NCBI GenBank assembly: GCA_030789695.1
Contig: CM061132.1
Location: forward strand, 32,574,418 to 32,638,417
Origin: Scilla litardierei
Lineage: Eukaryota > Streptophyta > Magnoliopsida > Asparagales > Asparagaceae
Direction: 5' to 3'
DNA: 64,000 bases
The first letter of the stretch is position 1; each line of letters starts with the position of its first letter. The position numbers and the translations under genes are program-made. The notes under the pieces are model-generated. The model had not been told where the DNA came from, searched no databases, and worked only from the letters and a program-made list of their open reading frames with translations. This document shows, one piece after another, positions 1-10,697 of the stretch.

Positions 1-902
1 TGATGCGAGAGTCTATAAATAGAACCCCTAGGGTTCCAGAAACGGGGAGCTGCTAGTATTTTACTGTTTTCTCACTTTGTGACGGCTGTAATTGTTACTC
101 TTTTGTAAGTTTTCAGATCTTTCTCAAATTTTATTATTATCTTATCTACTCTATTACTTCCGCATTACAATCGTCCGATTATGATTCCAACGGTTAATTT
201 TTATTTAGATCGCTTTTTCATGGATTTTTGTGAGTAGTTCCCAAATCTGGGATTTTGGTGGAAACCCCTTCAGGGGCTCTTCCCGATGCGTCCATAGGGT
301 TAGGAAATCGATAGGGATTAGGAATCTAACGGTTACGCGGGGTGTTTCATTGTCATCGGTGGGAAAAAGACCGCCTTTGACCGTTGGGCCAAGGGGGAAT
401 AAACTTGGCGGTTGACTCCCTAGCCATAGCTCACACCATAGCGTAGACGTCGAATCCTAGCACGCGGGAGCGACAGGATGAGACGTTGGGAGTTATCATT
501 GCGGGCTTAGTGCTCCCGGGATCGATCAGTGTTAATGGAAACGGGAGTGCCCACTGATCGAATCCGGGAAGTCCGGTGTATCATCCTGGGCACCGACCGG
601 AATATCGGGCCCATGGGACGCCGGTACCACTTTCAGAGGCAACGTCTCACCATTAGACCCTAATCCCGATCGTTATCCATACCCGTAGGCCGTGTCGGCG
701 AGAGCCACTCGTCGGAGCGGAAACCAAAGTCCCGGGTTTATTTCTTTATTGTTCATACCCTTTATTTCTTCCCGTGACAACCATTTACCGATTCGGGTTA
801 GCTCGCCCCTCGGGGTGATTTAGGTCCTATCTGACCCAAGCACAACCTCGCCTCCCTGAGTTTGATATTCCCACACCCTACACTAACCGTGCACTTGCGG
901 TA
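1..902 (+). repeat. Partial Athila-like LTR (family E), inverted copy
   Basis: This stretch is the reverse complement of the low-coordinate parts of the two LTRs of element E (52378-53966 and 59477-61067), so its sense strand is plus. A TATA box (TATAAATAG at 14-22) is followed by the conserved transcribed LTR part. Homology stops near 902, inside the conserved motif around cgtgcacttgcgg, about 90 bases before the LTR end expected from the E copies. The short ORF at 230-415 recurs in all three copies but is LTR sequence, not a gene. No matching internal region follows; the next DNA is an unrelated gag in the opposite orientation. It is therefore a breakpoint fragment, visibly more diverged than the two E LTRs are from each other. 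Confidence 0.75.
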
Positions 903-918
903 AACCGACACCGCGCCC

Positions 919-2716
919 TTACATCTGATCGCAGGGGCACCGGTCAGGGATCGCCGTGATGGCGTCCATAAACGGGATGTTCAGCTGAATTCCCTTCAAT
1001 AACTCCATGAACTTGGAGTATTTCTTCTCCATCTTGGCTAGGGCTAGCCTCTGTGGGTATGGAGGGGGAGGTCGGGAAGCTTTACTTTTTGTAGCTTCAA
1101 CAGGAGGCGGTGTAGCAATATGTATGATGGGCGGTGTATCCACTTTCTCCTCAACAATTATTGGCTCTTCAACAGCCTCTTCTCTATCATCGTCATCAAC
1201 GGCTTCTTCAACAGCAACTTTCTCCTTATTCAACACCGGGACCATGACGGGGTCCGTCACCCATCCACCACGTGTGGTAACAGAAACTACAACATTAGCC
1301 TGGGCCCTCGGGTTTGTCTCCGGCTGTGAGGGCAATCTCCCCTGATTCTTCAAGAGCTGGGACATTTGACCCCTCAGTTCATCAAGTGAAGAGTTTATGC
1401 TCTTGAACTGGGTCGAGGTGTCCTGATTGAAGCGGGCCTGATCACTCATAAAGGTCTCCAAAGTGGCCTCCAGATTTGACCGCGACGGGTTTGGTACATA
1501 GCCTTACTGAGGTGGCCGGTTGAATTGATATCCTGGCGGTCGGTAAGGCCTATCTGGCCTAAATCTGCCCTGCTGCTGCTGATGCTGCTAAGGAGGAGGG
1601 GGTGGCGGTCTCTGAAATTGTGGAGGTTGTAGCCCTCCACTTGGGTTTCCATAAGAGAACCCCGGGTGATTCCTAGCAGCTGGATGATGCCACTGATTCC
1701 GTCACTCTCCTTGGATGTATTGAACGGATTCAGATAACTCTGCACCATCATAGTGTGCCTCGCTGGGAATATAGTTCTGATCCACATACTCCTCTGCGGG
1801 ATGATAACCCGATGTGCTGGGTGATGCCGGGATGGAATCCAGGCGCTGTTCAATCCTGGCCACTTGTTTGCATAATGTCTCGATGTGAGAGTCCAAGTGG
1901 CTAGCAGCTTTGACCTCAGGGGGTCCGGGTCACAATAGTTCTCTCTTTGCTCCATTGTTGATTGTTGGCCGCCATATGCTCCAACAAATCAATAGCCTCT
2001 TCAGGAGACTTATCCAGTAAGGCGCCTTGCGCCGCAACATCTATGATCATCTTGGTGCCAGACTGAAGCTTGTTGTAAAAGCTCTGCACCAAATCCCATG
2101 GCTGAATCCCGTGGTAAGGACACTGATGTTGGAGGTCCTTGAACCTCTCTCATGCCTCATAAAGTGATTCCTGTGGGAGCTGCTTGAAGTTTGAAATCAC
2201 TCCCCTGATTCGCACCGTCTTCGAGGGTGGATAAAACTTATCCACGAAGGCAAATACAAGCTTCTCCCAGGTGGTGAAGTGGTTGGGAGGGTGGGCCCGG
2301 AGCCAATATGAGGCTTTATCCCTCAAAGTGAACAGGAAAAGCCGCAGCTTCACAGCATCATCGCTAATGTCCTTCGCCTTAAACGTGTCACACTTCGACA
2401 TGAAGGTGTCGATGTGGTGGTTGGGGTTTTCATGCGGATGCCCGTGAAAGGGATCCTGCTGCATCAAATTGATCAGCCCCGTCTTCAACTCAAAGCTCGC
2501 CACCGCCATTTGCGGTCTAAGAATAGAGGAGTTGTTTCCAAACGTCGGCTTCATGTGGTCCCTGATGGACCCGGTGCAGGGAGGAGGAGGATTGTTTTCT
2601 GCCATTTGAGCGGAGGGAGATGAACTTCTACTTGAGGCTCTCAAAGCCATCGTTGTCTTCTCGATCTCGGGGTCGAATAATAATTCTCTAGTAGATCCCT
2701 TGAAGCGGGTGTTCAT
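919..2716 (-). pseudogene. gag: Athila-like Gag, broken and truncated at the C-terminus
   Basis: The likely start is the ATG at 2716-2714. Reading leftward on the minus strand, the N-terminal half shows the plant gypsy Gag core (HIDTFMSKCDTFK, then LRLFLFTLRDKASYWL, WEKLVFAFVDKFYPP and ESLYEA). A stop at about 2150 replaces the usual tryptophan of YEAW. The protein continues in other frames through AAQGALLDKSPEEAIDLLEHMA-like sequence, a proline/glutamine-rich linker and an acidic segment, and ends at PYPQRLALAKMEKKYSKF and IPFMDAITAIP. This is the region that precedes the protease in Athila, and it breaks off near 945. Protease, reverse transcriptase and integrase are absent. Several frameshifts and stops make it non-functional. 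Its primer-binding site and 5' LTR lie just to the right. Confidence 0.8.
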
Positions 2717-2854
2717 GCACCAACAAAACTCAAACAAACACTGTCAGTAGCACCGAAATAAATAAAAGAATAAAATGGATGGAAAGGTGAGAAATGATTA
2801 GAGTGCTAGCAAACTTCAAAGAATAAAAATAAACTGGGATAAACACTATTGCCG

Positions 2855-2872
2855 TCCCTGGCAACGGCGCCA
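2855..2872 (-). other. Primer-binding site of the left family-C element
   Basis: The minus strand reads TGGCGCCGTTGCCAGGGA, the form typical of Athila/Tat-type primer-binding sites, seven bases downstream of the end of LTR C (2880). It shows that this LTR served as the 5' LTR of the gag-bearing region on its left. Confidence 0.8.
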
Positions 2873-2879
2873 AAAAACT

Positions 2880-3292
2880 TGACGCACCCGAAACCTACAC
2901 CTACATTCTTCCTGGCGGTGTCACGATCCTCAGGCGTGATATGGCCCCTAGGCTTCAATTTCGGGCTTAATCCGTAAGCGGACGGTGTCGAGTTATAGTA
3001 TAAATGATATCGAATCCCATAGGAACGGTGATAGTGTATATGGATTCTCAGTTTACTTCTAAATCTCGAAGTGAGATAGCTATCGGGTTGAAAGAGTTGT
3101 TTGGGGTGGTGGTGTTGTTTTACTAATAAAAAGGATGAGGGCATTAGGGATCACCACTAAGATCATCAAGGGTCGACGTTAGAATAGAATCCTCACGTTG
3201 CATTCGGGTTAGGGGATAAATCTCACAATTCGCACCACTCTCATGGGTTAGAATTGTGATGTATTTCGGTAGCTCTCGTTGACGCAATGGCG
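2880..3292 (-). repeat. LTR C, left copy, first part (split by element A)
   Basis: Starts with TGACGCACCC, as does the intact copy at 26896. It is interrupted after ...gcaatggcg by element A and resumes at 20707. The whole LTR is about 1.2 kb. It lacks a stretch of roughly 500 bases, including the CGGTC-motif array, that the copy at 26896-28629 has. Confidence 0.85.
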
Positions 3293-4037
3293 TGTTATGC
3301 CCTGTGGTAGCTACTGCACACGTACTAGAGGGGGGGTGAATAGTACTTAAAATAATCAAGAAAGTTATTCCTAATTATTGTGCAAGAAACAAACGACAAT
3401 GCGGAATTAAACAACTATCAACAAGAATTAAAACATACGCAAACAAACGATATTACTGGGTTCGGATCCACCCAAGTCTCCCCGACTTGTTCCCGGTGAT
3501 CCTACGTCCCAACCACCCGGATCCCCTCCGGATACTTGAGTTAGCAACCCTAACTCAAGATTTCCACTAACCCACTTGCGGAAACTCCACAAGTGCAATC
3601 GACCTACAAGCGATGTCCGTGAATCCCATAACCCGGGATCACGCAAACTCTCACAACCGAGAGTATGCAACAATTCAAATATGAAATGAAATAAACTCTT
3701 ACCTTACAAAATCCTATGCCTTGAGTATACTTACCAAATTAGGGCAAAGATGGATTTTGAGGAAGATGATGCCACCAAACCCTAGCTTCAAGAAGATGAC
3801 CAGCAATGGAAGCCTAGGGTGGAGTATGGTGACTAGAATCAAGCTCTTGGCTTGAGAAGCTCACAATGGAGAGAATCTCTCTTGAGGAAGATGGCTCAAA
3901 GAGTGAAGAGAGAGATTCTTGTGAGGGAGAGAGAGCTTTGAATTAGCTTGGGAGAGCTCTTCTCTTAGGTCTGAAATTGCTTGTAAAATGGACCTTCAAC
4001 CTTGCCTCAAACGTATCAAGATTGTATTTATAGAGAC
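3293..4037 (-). repeat. LTR A, left copy, first part (3' LTR of element A)
   Basis: Matches 18979-19723 almost base for base. On the minus strand a TATA box (TATAAATA, complement of 4025-4032) lies directly against the gagac target site where element B entered. The rest of this LTR continues at 14612. Confidence 0.9.
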
Positions 4038-4516
4038 TGTAACGGTCGGTTTCCGATCGTAATTTCTTTGTGCACGTGCGCTTGACCGTGCACGTATTTA
4101 TTTTAGACTTTGGTTGTTTCCGAACCCTATCGTGTGATATGTCGTTGTGACCATCTCTGAGAGTACTACATTTGTTGTGTTGATTTGCAACGTCATTTCA
4201 CGGGCCATTCGCCCACGATTTGACTTTGTCTGAGGAGACGTCGCGTATCTCACTTTTGACTTGAGGCGTTTTTATTTTTAATTTCGTTTTTCGTCATCGA
4301 AATTGTGATCCGTCTCCTCTGACTTCTTTCTCTCGTCGCCCCGATCGCCCCGGTATTTTTTCTTATAATTTTTAGGCACCGTTTGACCTATGTGCACTTT
4401 TAGACCCAGTTAATTACAATTTTGCCCTAACAACTTAGCCCTAATTAACCCTAATTAACCCTAATTGGCAGCCCCTCAAGTGTGACCCTTTCCCCTAGTC
4501 ACGTGGGACCCACCCC

Positions 4517-4523
4517 TATAAAG
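4517..4523 (+). promoter_or_regulatory. TATA box of element B 5' LTR
   Basis: TATAAAG in a C-rich context (cacccctataaagaaaaa). The same motif is at 12120-12126 in the 3' LTR. It probably sets the start of the element's transcript. Confidence 0.6.
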
Positions 4524-5661
4524 AAAAACCTAGGTTCTTCTAAAAATTTTCACAGCAGCCCAAATTCCTTGCACCGGACCTAGAAACCAAAATACCCACG
4601 CAAACCCCCTTTCCTCTTCCACCTGAGCCCACGCCGGAGCTCCTAGCCGCCGCTGACCTACCCACGGCACTCCCTCAGCCTCCCTCTCTCGCCTGACACC
4701 TCGGGCCGCCGTCGCAACCGCCGTTAATCGCCGGAATCCGCACGCAGCAGCAGCCGCAGCCGCTGTGACCGCAGCCGCAGCCGCCGCCGCAGCCCTCTAG
4801 CTGCTGCCGTGGACTCCCCCCTGCCTCCTCTCGCCATTGGCAGCGACCTCAGGCTGCGAGACTCCCTTAAACAGCGTGTTCCCTCGCTGTTTTGGGTGTT
4901 TGGCGTTGTTCCGACGCGTCGCCGAGATCTCTTACTCGCTATTCACACGCTTCGTCCGCTGCCCGAACGTGTCCCGCTACGCTACCCGTAGCCGAGACGC
5001 CGTAGGTGACGCAGATCTTCTACCGTTCAGACACTACGTCCGTTCTACCCCAGACTCCGGAAGAGGTTAGTTTTTCCAGACTCGTAGCACAACCCACATC
5101 GTAGCGAAACTAAAAACTTAACTAAAATCGGCAACTAAACTCATTAAATTTATTTTCTGCTCCTTTAAAATGTTGTGAACAATAAAATCGACGATCGGAC
5201 TTTTTGGACTGTGCACATAGGATAGAATCGTCAGATAGGCTGAACGGACACTGCTGACTTGTGACAATTAGGGTAGCCACGCCTAACTTAGAAATGAACC
5301 TAAATAGGATTTGACGAAAATCGCGACTTGACACCGTCGCTGTGATCCCTTTTCAGACGGACTACCGCGGACGCGACGACTGGACGAGACGCCCCGGACT
5401 GACGACACACTCGCCATTTCAGGCAAGTGTATCCACTTGCGTTTTGACCGTGCCTTAGTTCCAGTTTGTAGAACTGTTAGATTGTGTGTGATGAGAACCG
5501 GATGTGAAATGATAGCGTCCGGGACGACCCTTGACGGCTCAGACTTGACGACGAAGTCTGAGCCTGACAACAATAACCTTGACACCATAGGATTATCTTG
5601 TGTGTGCGTGCGTGTGGACACCCTAGAATAACAACTCCCTACACTGGTCGTGTCGTGTCTT

Positions 5662-5996
5662 GTTACACAAAAAACCTTCGGGCGTTTCAGATGCTTCCCG
5701 AGCGGAAGTGATCTCTGTGATACCAAAAAGCCTACGGGTGTTTCAGATGCTTCCCGAGCGGAAGTGATCTCCGTGATACAAAAAGCCTTCGGACGTTTCA
5801 GATGCTTCCCGAGCGGAAGTGATCTCTGTGATACCAAAAAGCCTACGGGCGTTTCAGATGCTTCCCGAGCAGAAGTGATCTCCGTGATACAAAAGCCTTC
5901 GGGCGTTTCAGATGCTTCCCGAGCGGAAGTGATCTCCGTGACACAAAAGCCTTCGGGCGTTTCAGGTGCTTCCCTAGCGGAAGTGATCTCTGTACT
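5662..5996 (+). repeat. Tandem repeat, about 56 bp x 6, in element B 5' LTR
   Basis: Each unit contains ggcgtttcagatgcttccc, then gagcggaagtgatct and a short A-run. Six units are visible and differ by a few bases; the last ends ctagcggaagtg. An equivalent array lies at 13467-13800 in the 3' LTR. Confidence 0.85.
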
Positions 5997-6929
5997 TCTT
6001 GTCCTGAGTCTCTGGGTTGGGGTAGGGTTGAGCGTGCGCACGGGGAGAGGGTCTGGCCGCCCTCGAACCGTAAGGCGTGAACCCTTTCGTGTCTTACTTG
6101 TCCTGTCCTGTCTTGTCCTGTCCTGTCCCGCCACGTCCCGTCTTGTCTTGACACCTGTAGGTTAGTCCCGTAGTCGGTAGCACACGCTACGTCTACTGCT
6201 TGCTACGTTTACTTTTCCTGCTACGCTACTTTTCGTTACTCAGTTATAACCCCAGCATGCTAAAACAACCAGTAAATCATTGTTAATAGTTGATACACTT
6301 GCAGTAGAGTCTGACTGTTTGTGTAGACTTTGCCTGACGTACAGTTTCCTTCTTTTGGTGCTGTACGTCAGGTGTGGAGCCAGAGTACGAGTACGAGGCG
6401 GACTTGCCAGTTGACTTGGAGCCGGAGGGCGCTGATCCGGAGTACGATCCAGAGGACGATCAGAGTTAGAGATCTTTTGTTGCTGTTCCAGAGTTATCCA
6501 TTTCAGTTTTAGTTGGGTGCGTTGCACTCTTACTTTCTCGTCTCGGTTGGGTGCTTGCACCATTAGTTTCCTTTCAGCAGTTGTAGCCGTTTCCGGCATT
6601 TTTAGACTCTCAGTACTTTGATGATAAACTTTGGAATAAAATGAAATGTTCTTTTCAGTACTTTTGTTATTTCGTACTAACATGCAGGGACCTGTACTTT
6701 CGCTATGGAATACTACAGACGCTTATTGGGTCCGGGCTCTTAGCCCCGGCCTAAGCGGGCCTTCGTCACGCTTCGCCTCCGTGTTTTTGGGAAGCGGGGC
6801 GTGACAGGTTTTAGTGGTGGCCCATGCAGGTCCCCTCTCCTGCGAGTACGGAATAATTGAAGTATTAAATTTCATTTTATTATCATCCGGTAATTGTACG
6901 AGTCTAATCTGTGTCTTTCTGTTAATAGG

Positions 6930-8076
6930 ATGGCAGGACGACGTGTTACCCGATCGGGGAGCTCAGGAGATGGAGTTCCGGAGGATCAGGGCGGAGAGTT
7001 CTGCCAGTTTCTGGGCGTGATGAGAGAGATGCTGGAGGTTCAGCATCAGCTGGTTTAGCAGTCTCAGCGTGCTGCCCAGGCTGTTCCGGTTGCCCCACCA
7101 CCACCTCCGCCTGCCACTCGAGCTGCTCCAGGAGTGAAGCAGTTCAATGAGCTCCAGCCGAAGACGTTTTCAGGAAGAGAGGGACCCCTTGCTGCTGATG
7201 AGTGGATCTAGAGCACGGAAGAGAAGCTGGTTGCTGCAAAGATTCCAGATGATACCCGCGTTGAGATCGTGAAGATGCAGCTGATGGAGAATGCGAGGAA
7301 CTGGTGGCGCCTTGAGGAGAGGCGTCTGGAGAAGCCAGTGGATTGGAAGACCTTCAGGTCTATGTTCAGGACGAAGTACTTCACCAAGACTACCAGGAGG
7401 GAGCTGCTGAGCAGATTTATAGATCTGAAACAGGGGAACATGACCGTCGAGGAGTATGAGGCGGAGTTTGAGATGCTGAGTCGCTTTGCTCCGCATATGG
7501 TGAAGAAGGAGGAGAAGCGAGCTGATCGTTTCCGACAGGGACTGCGTCTGAAGATTCAGTCTTCTATGTCTTCAGCGAGTTTCACGACTATGAGGGAGGT
7601 GCTGGATGCTGCAAAGAATCATGAGCTTATTTCGCTCCTACCTGACCCTCCAGCTGATAAGGGGAAGCGTCCTATGGAGCAGTACCGGCCACCTGCTAGG
7701 CCGGCGATGAGGCCAGTTCAGACAGTACCATTTAAGAGGCCTGGAGCACCCATTCAGAGCCAGATCAAGGGACCGTGTCATTACTGCGGGAAGCCAGGAC
7801 ACGTTCAGAAGGATTGTAGGAGGAAGCTGGGATTGTGCTTGGTCTGTGGAGATGCGACGCATGCAGCTAAGGATTGTCCGAGAGCCCGTCATGCTGTAGT
7901 TGGAGCGCCAGCCCCGCTGCAGATGAGAGCGCCTGCTCCAGTTCAGAGAGGACCTGCCGTTCGTGGACCACCCTTGGCGCCACAGAGGCAGATGTTTCAG
8001 AGAGCAGCGCAGCCCCAGAGGCCGGCTTACACCATGACGGCTTTGGAGACTGAGGAGCTGGATGGAGTTATTGCAG
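6930..8076 (+). pseudogene. gag: Element B gag (capsid and two zinc knuckles)
   Basis: The likely start is the ATG at 6930 (MAGRRVTRSG). The retrotransposon Gag core is clear: WWRLEERRLEKPVDWKTFRSMF, YFTKTTRRELLSRFIDLKQG, then a GLRLKIQSSM segment. Two CCHC zinc knuckles follow: CHYCGKPGHVQKDC (about 7776-7817) and CLVCGDATHAAKDC (about 7836-7877). In-frame TAG codons at 7056 and 7209 interrupt it, both where glutamine is plausible. The frame runs to 8076, where the sequence ..GVIAG meets a GTAACT that looks like a splice donor. Without splicing, translation ends at the TAG at 8112-8114. With splicing it continues directly into protease. Confidence 0.85.
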
Positions 8077-8193
8077 GTAACTCTTTGATTCTAGTATTTC
8101 ATTTCATAGTTTAGCTTTTAATTGTTAGTCTTGCTTGTTTGACTTGTTTGTTAGAGTAGCTTGGTTTGACCGTAGTTTCTTTTAAAATCTTAG
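8077..8193 (+). other. Intron-like gap 1 in element B, at the Gag-protease boundary
   Basis: 117 bases bounded by TTGCAG|GTAACT on the left and a pyrimidine-rich CTTAG|GC on the right. It is AT-rich, unlike the GC-rich coding flanks, and contains in-frame stops. Removing it joins GVIAG to [18 protein letters not shown], which is the standard context of the gypsy protease active site. No transcript evidence is available from sequence alone. Confidence 0.6.
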
Positions 8194-9640
8194 GCACCAT
8201 TCTAGTGTCTTCTCACCCGGCCTTGGCCTTGTTCGACTCCGGTGCATCCATGTGCATCTTATCCCGGAGATTCGTAACAAGACACTCCATTCCCACCCAT
8301 ACACTTCCTAAGTGTTGGGACATCACCACAGGGAACGGAGTGGTGACAGTGAACTTGGGATGTAGATCGATTCCTTTGGTGGTCAGTGGACACGAGCTCT
8401 TTGCAGATTTCATTGTCCACGACCTGCCACATTTTGATGCCGTTCTTGGCATCGATTGGTTGGGAGATTTCCACGCCTCGATCGATTGTCGCAGCAAGAG
8501 GGTGGTGTTCCGGATTCCAGGCCATCCAGAGTTCGAGTTCCGTAATAGAGATGAGTCGCTTGGACCCATCAAGTATCGGACCATGCCGGTGGTGCCGATT
8601 GTTGCAGCTATGCCGATGGAGATGGAGATCGAGCGACCAGCAGTCGTCCGAGACTTCGACGACGTCTTCCCAGAGGATATCTCAGGTTTGCCACCCGACC
8701 GAGCCTTAGAGTTTGGTATTGATCTTATGCCGGGAGCGCAACCGATATCGAAGGCGCCATACCGTATGGCTCCCGTTGAGCTCGAGGAGCTGCGGAAGCA
8801 GTTAGATGAGTTGCTGCAGAAGGGTTTCCTCCACCCTAGTGTGTCGCCATGGGGCGCACCAGTTTTACTCGTGAAGAAGAAGGATGGGTCCCGCAGGATG
8901 TGCGTGGACTATCGAGGACTGAATGCTGTCACCGTGAAGAATAAGTACCCGCTGCCGTGCATCGACGATATCTTCGACCAGCTTGGAGGATCGATAGTCT
9001 TCTCGAAGTTGGATTTGAGGAGCGGATACCACCAGTTGAAGGTGAAGAAGGACGATGTTCAGAAGACAGCATTCCGGATGAAATACGGACATTATGAGTT
9101 CGTGGTCATGCCGTTTGGCGTGACCAATGATCCAGCTGTGTTCATGAATTTGATGAACTTGATATTCTATGATTTCTTGGATAAGTTTGTCGTCATTTTC
9201 ATTGATGACATCTTGATTTATTCGAAGTCTGAGGAAGAGCACAGCTGTCATCTGAGGACAGTGCTGGAGACGCTGAGGCGACACAAGCTTTATGCCAAGT
9301 ATAGCAAGTGCGAGTTCTGGCTGGACAGAGTCGCATTTCTGGGACACATGGTGTCCGGTGATGGCATATCTGTAGATCCGGAGAAGGTCAGAGCAGTCAA
9401 AGATTGGCCGACCCCGCAGTCAGTGTCATACATCAGGAGCTTCCTTGGTTTAGCAGGCTATTATCGGTGGTTCATCAAGGATTTCTCGAAGATTTCAGAG
9501 CCGATGACGAAGCTGACGAGGAAGGATGTAGAGTTCCTTTGGTCAGATGCTTGTGAGGAGGCCTTCAGTATCTTGAAGGCGAGATTGACCACAGCACCAG
9601 TGTTGGCAGTGCCGGATCGAAGCGGAGGCTTGAAGTTTAT
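8194..9640 (+). pseudogene. pol: Element B protease and reverse transcriptase
   Basis: The aspartic protease active site is LFDSGAS (about 8226-8246), in the context [17 protein letters not shown]. The RT domain follows, with [48 protein letters not shown] and the catalytic [11 protein letters not shown] (about 9198-9230), which keeps both aspartates. The connection region ([38 protein letters not shown]) is intact. The frame is open from 8166 to about 9640, so protease and RT are the best-preserved part of the element. Just after KFIV the frame shifts, and RNase H continues in another frame. Confidence 0.88.
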
Positions 9641-10624
9641 TGTGATGCGTCAGGGAAGGGCCTAGGATGCGTCTTGCATTAGCATGGCCACATGGTCGCG
9701 TATGCTTCTCGTCAGTTGAGGACTCACGAGAAGAATTACCCGACGCACGATCTGGAGTTGGCAGCAGTAATCTTTGCACTGAAGATTTGGAGACACTTCT
9801 TGCTAGGTGAGAGTGTGAAGATTTTCACCGATCACAAGAGCTTGAAGTACATCTTCACGTAGAAGGAGCTCAACATGCGTCAGAGACGATGGTTGGAGCT
9901 CATGGCTGACTACGAGATAGACTTGCAGTATCATCCGGGGAAGGTGAACGTAGTGCCTGATGCCTTGAGTAGACTCCCTACCACGATGATGCATACAGCC
10001 GACTGGAGGATTCAGCAGGAGCTGAGAGAGATGGATTTGGAGTTTGTCCTACCTGGTGTGGTTCATTCCTTCATGAATTTACAGATTCAGTCCACGATCG
10101 TAGATCGGATCAAGGCAGCACAGGCAGGAGATCCGAAGCTGCAGAGGATCAGAAGGCAGGTTGAAGCTGGACTTCGGGCGGAGTTCGTGATTCATGAGGA
10201 TGGTTCATTGCGGTACGGCAGTAGGCTCTGTGTACCTGCAGGTGATGTTCGTGAGGAGCTGTTGAGCGAGGCTCATAGCTCGCCATATTCTATACATCCT
10301 GGGGGCACCAAGATGTATAAAGACATCCGTCTGAATTATTGGTGGATTGGCATGAAGAGGAGCGTGGCACGGAGCGTTGCCAAGTGTCTGATATGCCAAC
10401 AGGTGAAGGCTGAGCACCATCGTACTGCCGGGTTGCTGCAACCGCTTCCTATTCCGGAGTGGAAGTGGCAGCATATTACGATGGATTTCTTGACTGGTTT
10501 ACCTCGGACCCCGAGGCAGAATGACGCAGTTTGGGTAATCGTGGATCGATTGACCAAGTCTGCACACTTTATCCCATTCCGAGTGGGCCAGTCTATGGAA
10601 GCCTTAGCGAGGAAATATCTGGAG
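9640..10624 (+). pseudogene. pol: Element B RNase H and N-terminal integrase
   Basis: After the frameshift near 9640 the RNase H motif [12 protein letters not shown] and [11 protein letters not shown] are readable, interrupted by TAG at 9680 and 9860, both at expected glutamines. The RNase H end (LMADYEIDLQYHPGKVNVV, DALSRL) is followed by the integrase zinc-binding part (HSSPYSIHPGGTKMYKDIR, WWIGMKRSVARSVAKCLICQQ) and the first catalytic aspartate in ITMDFLTGLPRT. Sequence runs through IVDRLTKSAHFIPF to ARKYLE at 10624, where a GTAAAA donor-like site begins the second gap. Confidence 0.85.
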
Positions 10625-10697
10625 GTAAAATTTCTTTACTTACTTCTCTTTTAAATTTCCTCTTGAATTAGTAGTGATGTAGACCGTGTGCGTGCAG
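10625..10697 (+). other. Intron-like gap 2 in element B, inside integrase
   Basis: 73 bases between CTGGAG|GTAAAA and GTGCGTGCAG|GAGATT, AT-rich with stops in all relevant frames. The length is not a multiple of three, so removal is needed to restore frame. Removal joins ARKYLE to [17 protein letters not shown], the standard integrase context between the first and second catalytic aspartates. Confidence 0.62.

Larger units (their letters stand above)
4038..6806 (+). repeat. Element B 5' LTR
   Basis: Begins TGTAACGGTCGG and ends GGGGCGTGACA. It holds a TATA box at 4517-4523, a CAG/GCC-rich stretch near 4740-4800, and six tandem copies of a unit of about 56 bases at 5662-5996. It lacks about 200 bases present in the 3' LTR (around 12530-12740) and otherwise matches it closely by eye. 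Long ORFs read through the 56-base repeats on both strands are repeat artefacts. Confidence 0.92.

Noticed and set aside
230..415. 61-codon ORF repeated at 52939-53124 and 60040-60225
   Set aside because: It is the conserved transcribed part of the family E LTR. Conservation reflects LTR homology, and no protein feature is seen.
5283..6134. 283-codon open frames on the minus strand in both LTRs of element B (also 13088-13939) and matching plus-strand frames
   Set aside because: They translate the 56-base tandem repeat of the LTR. They recur in both LTRs, on both strands, and show no known motif.
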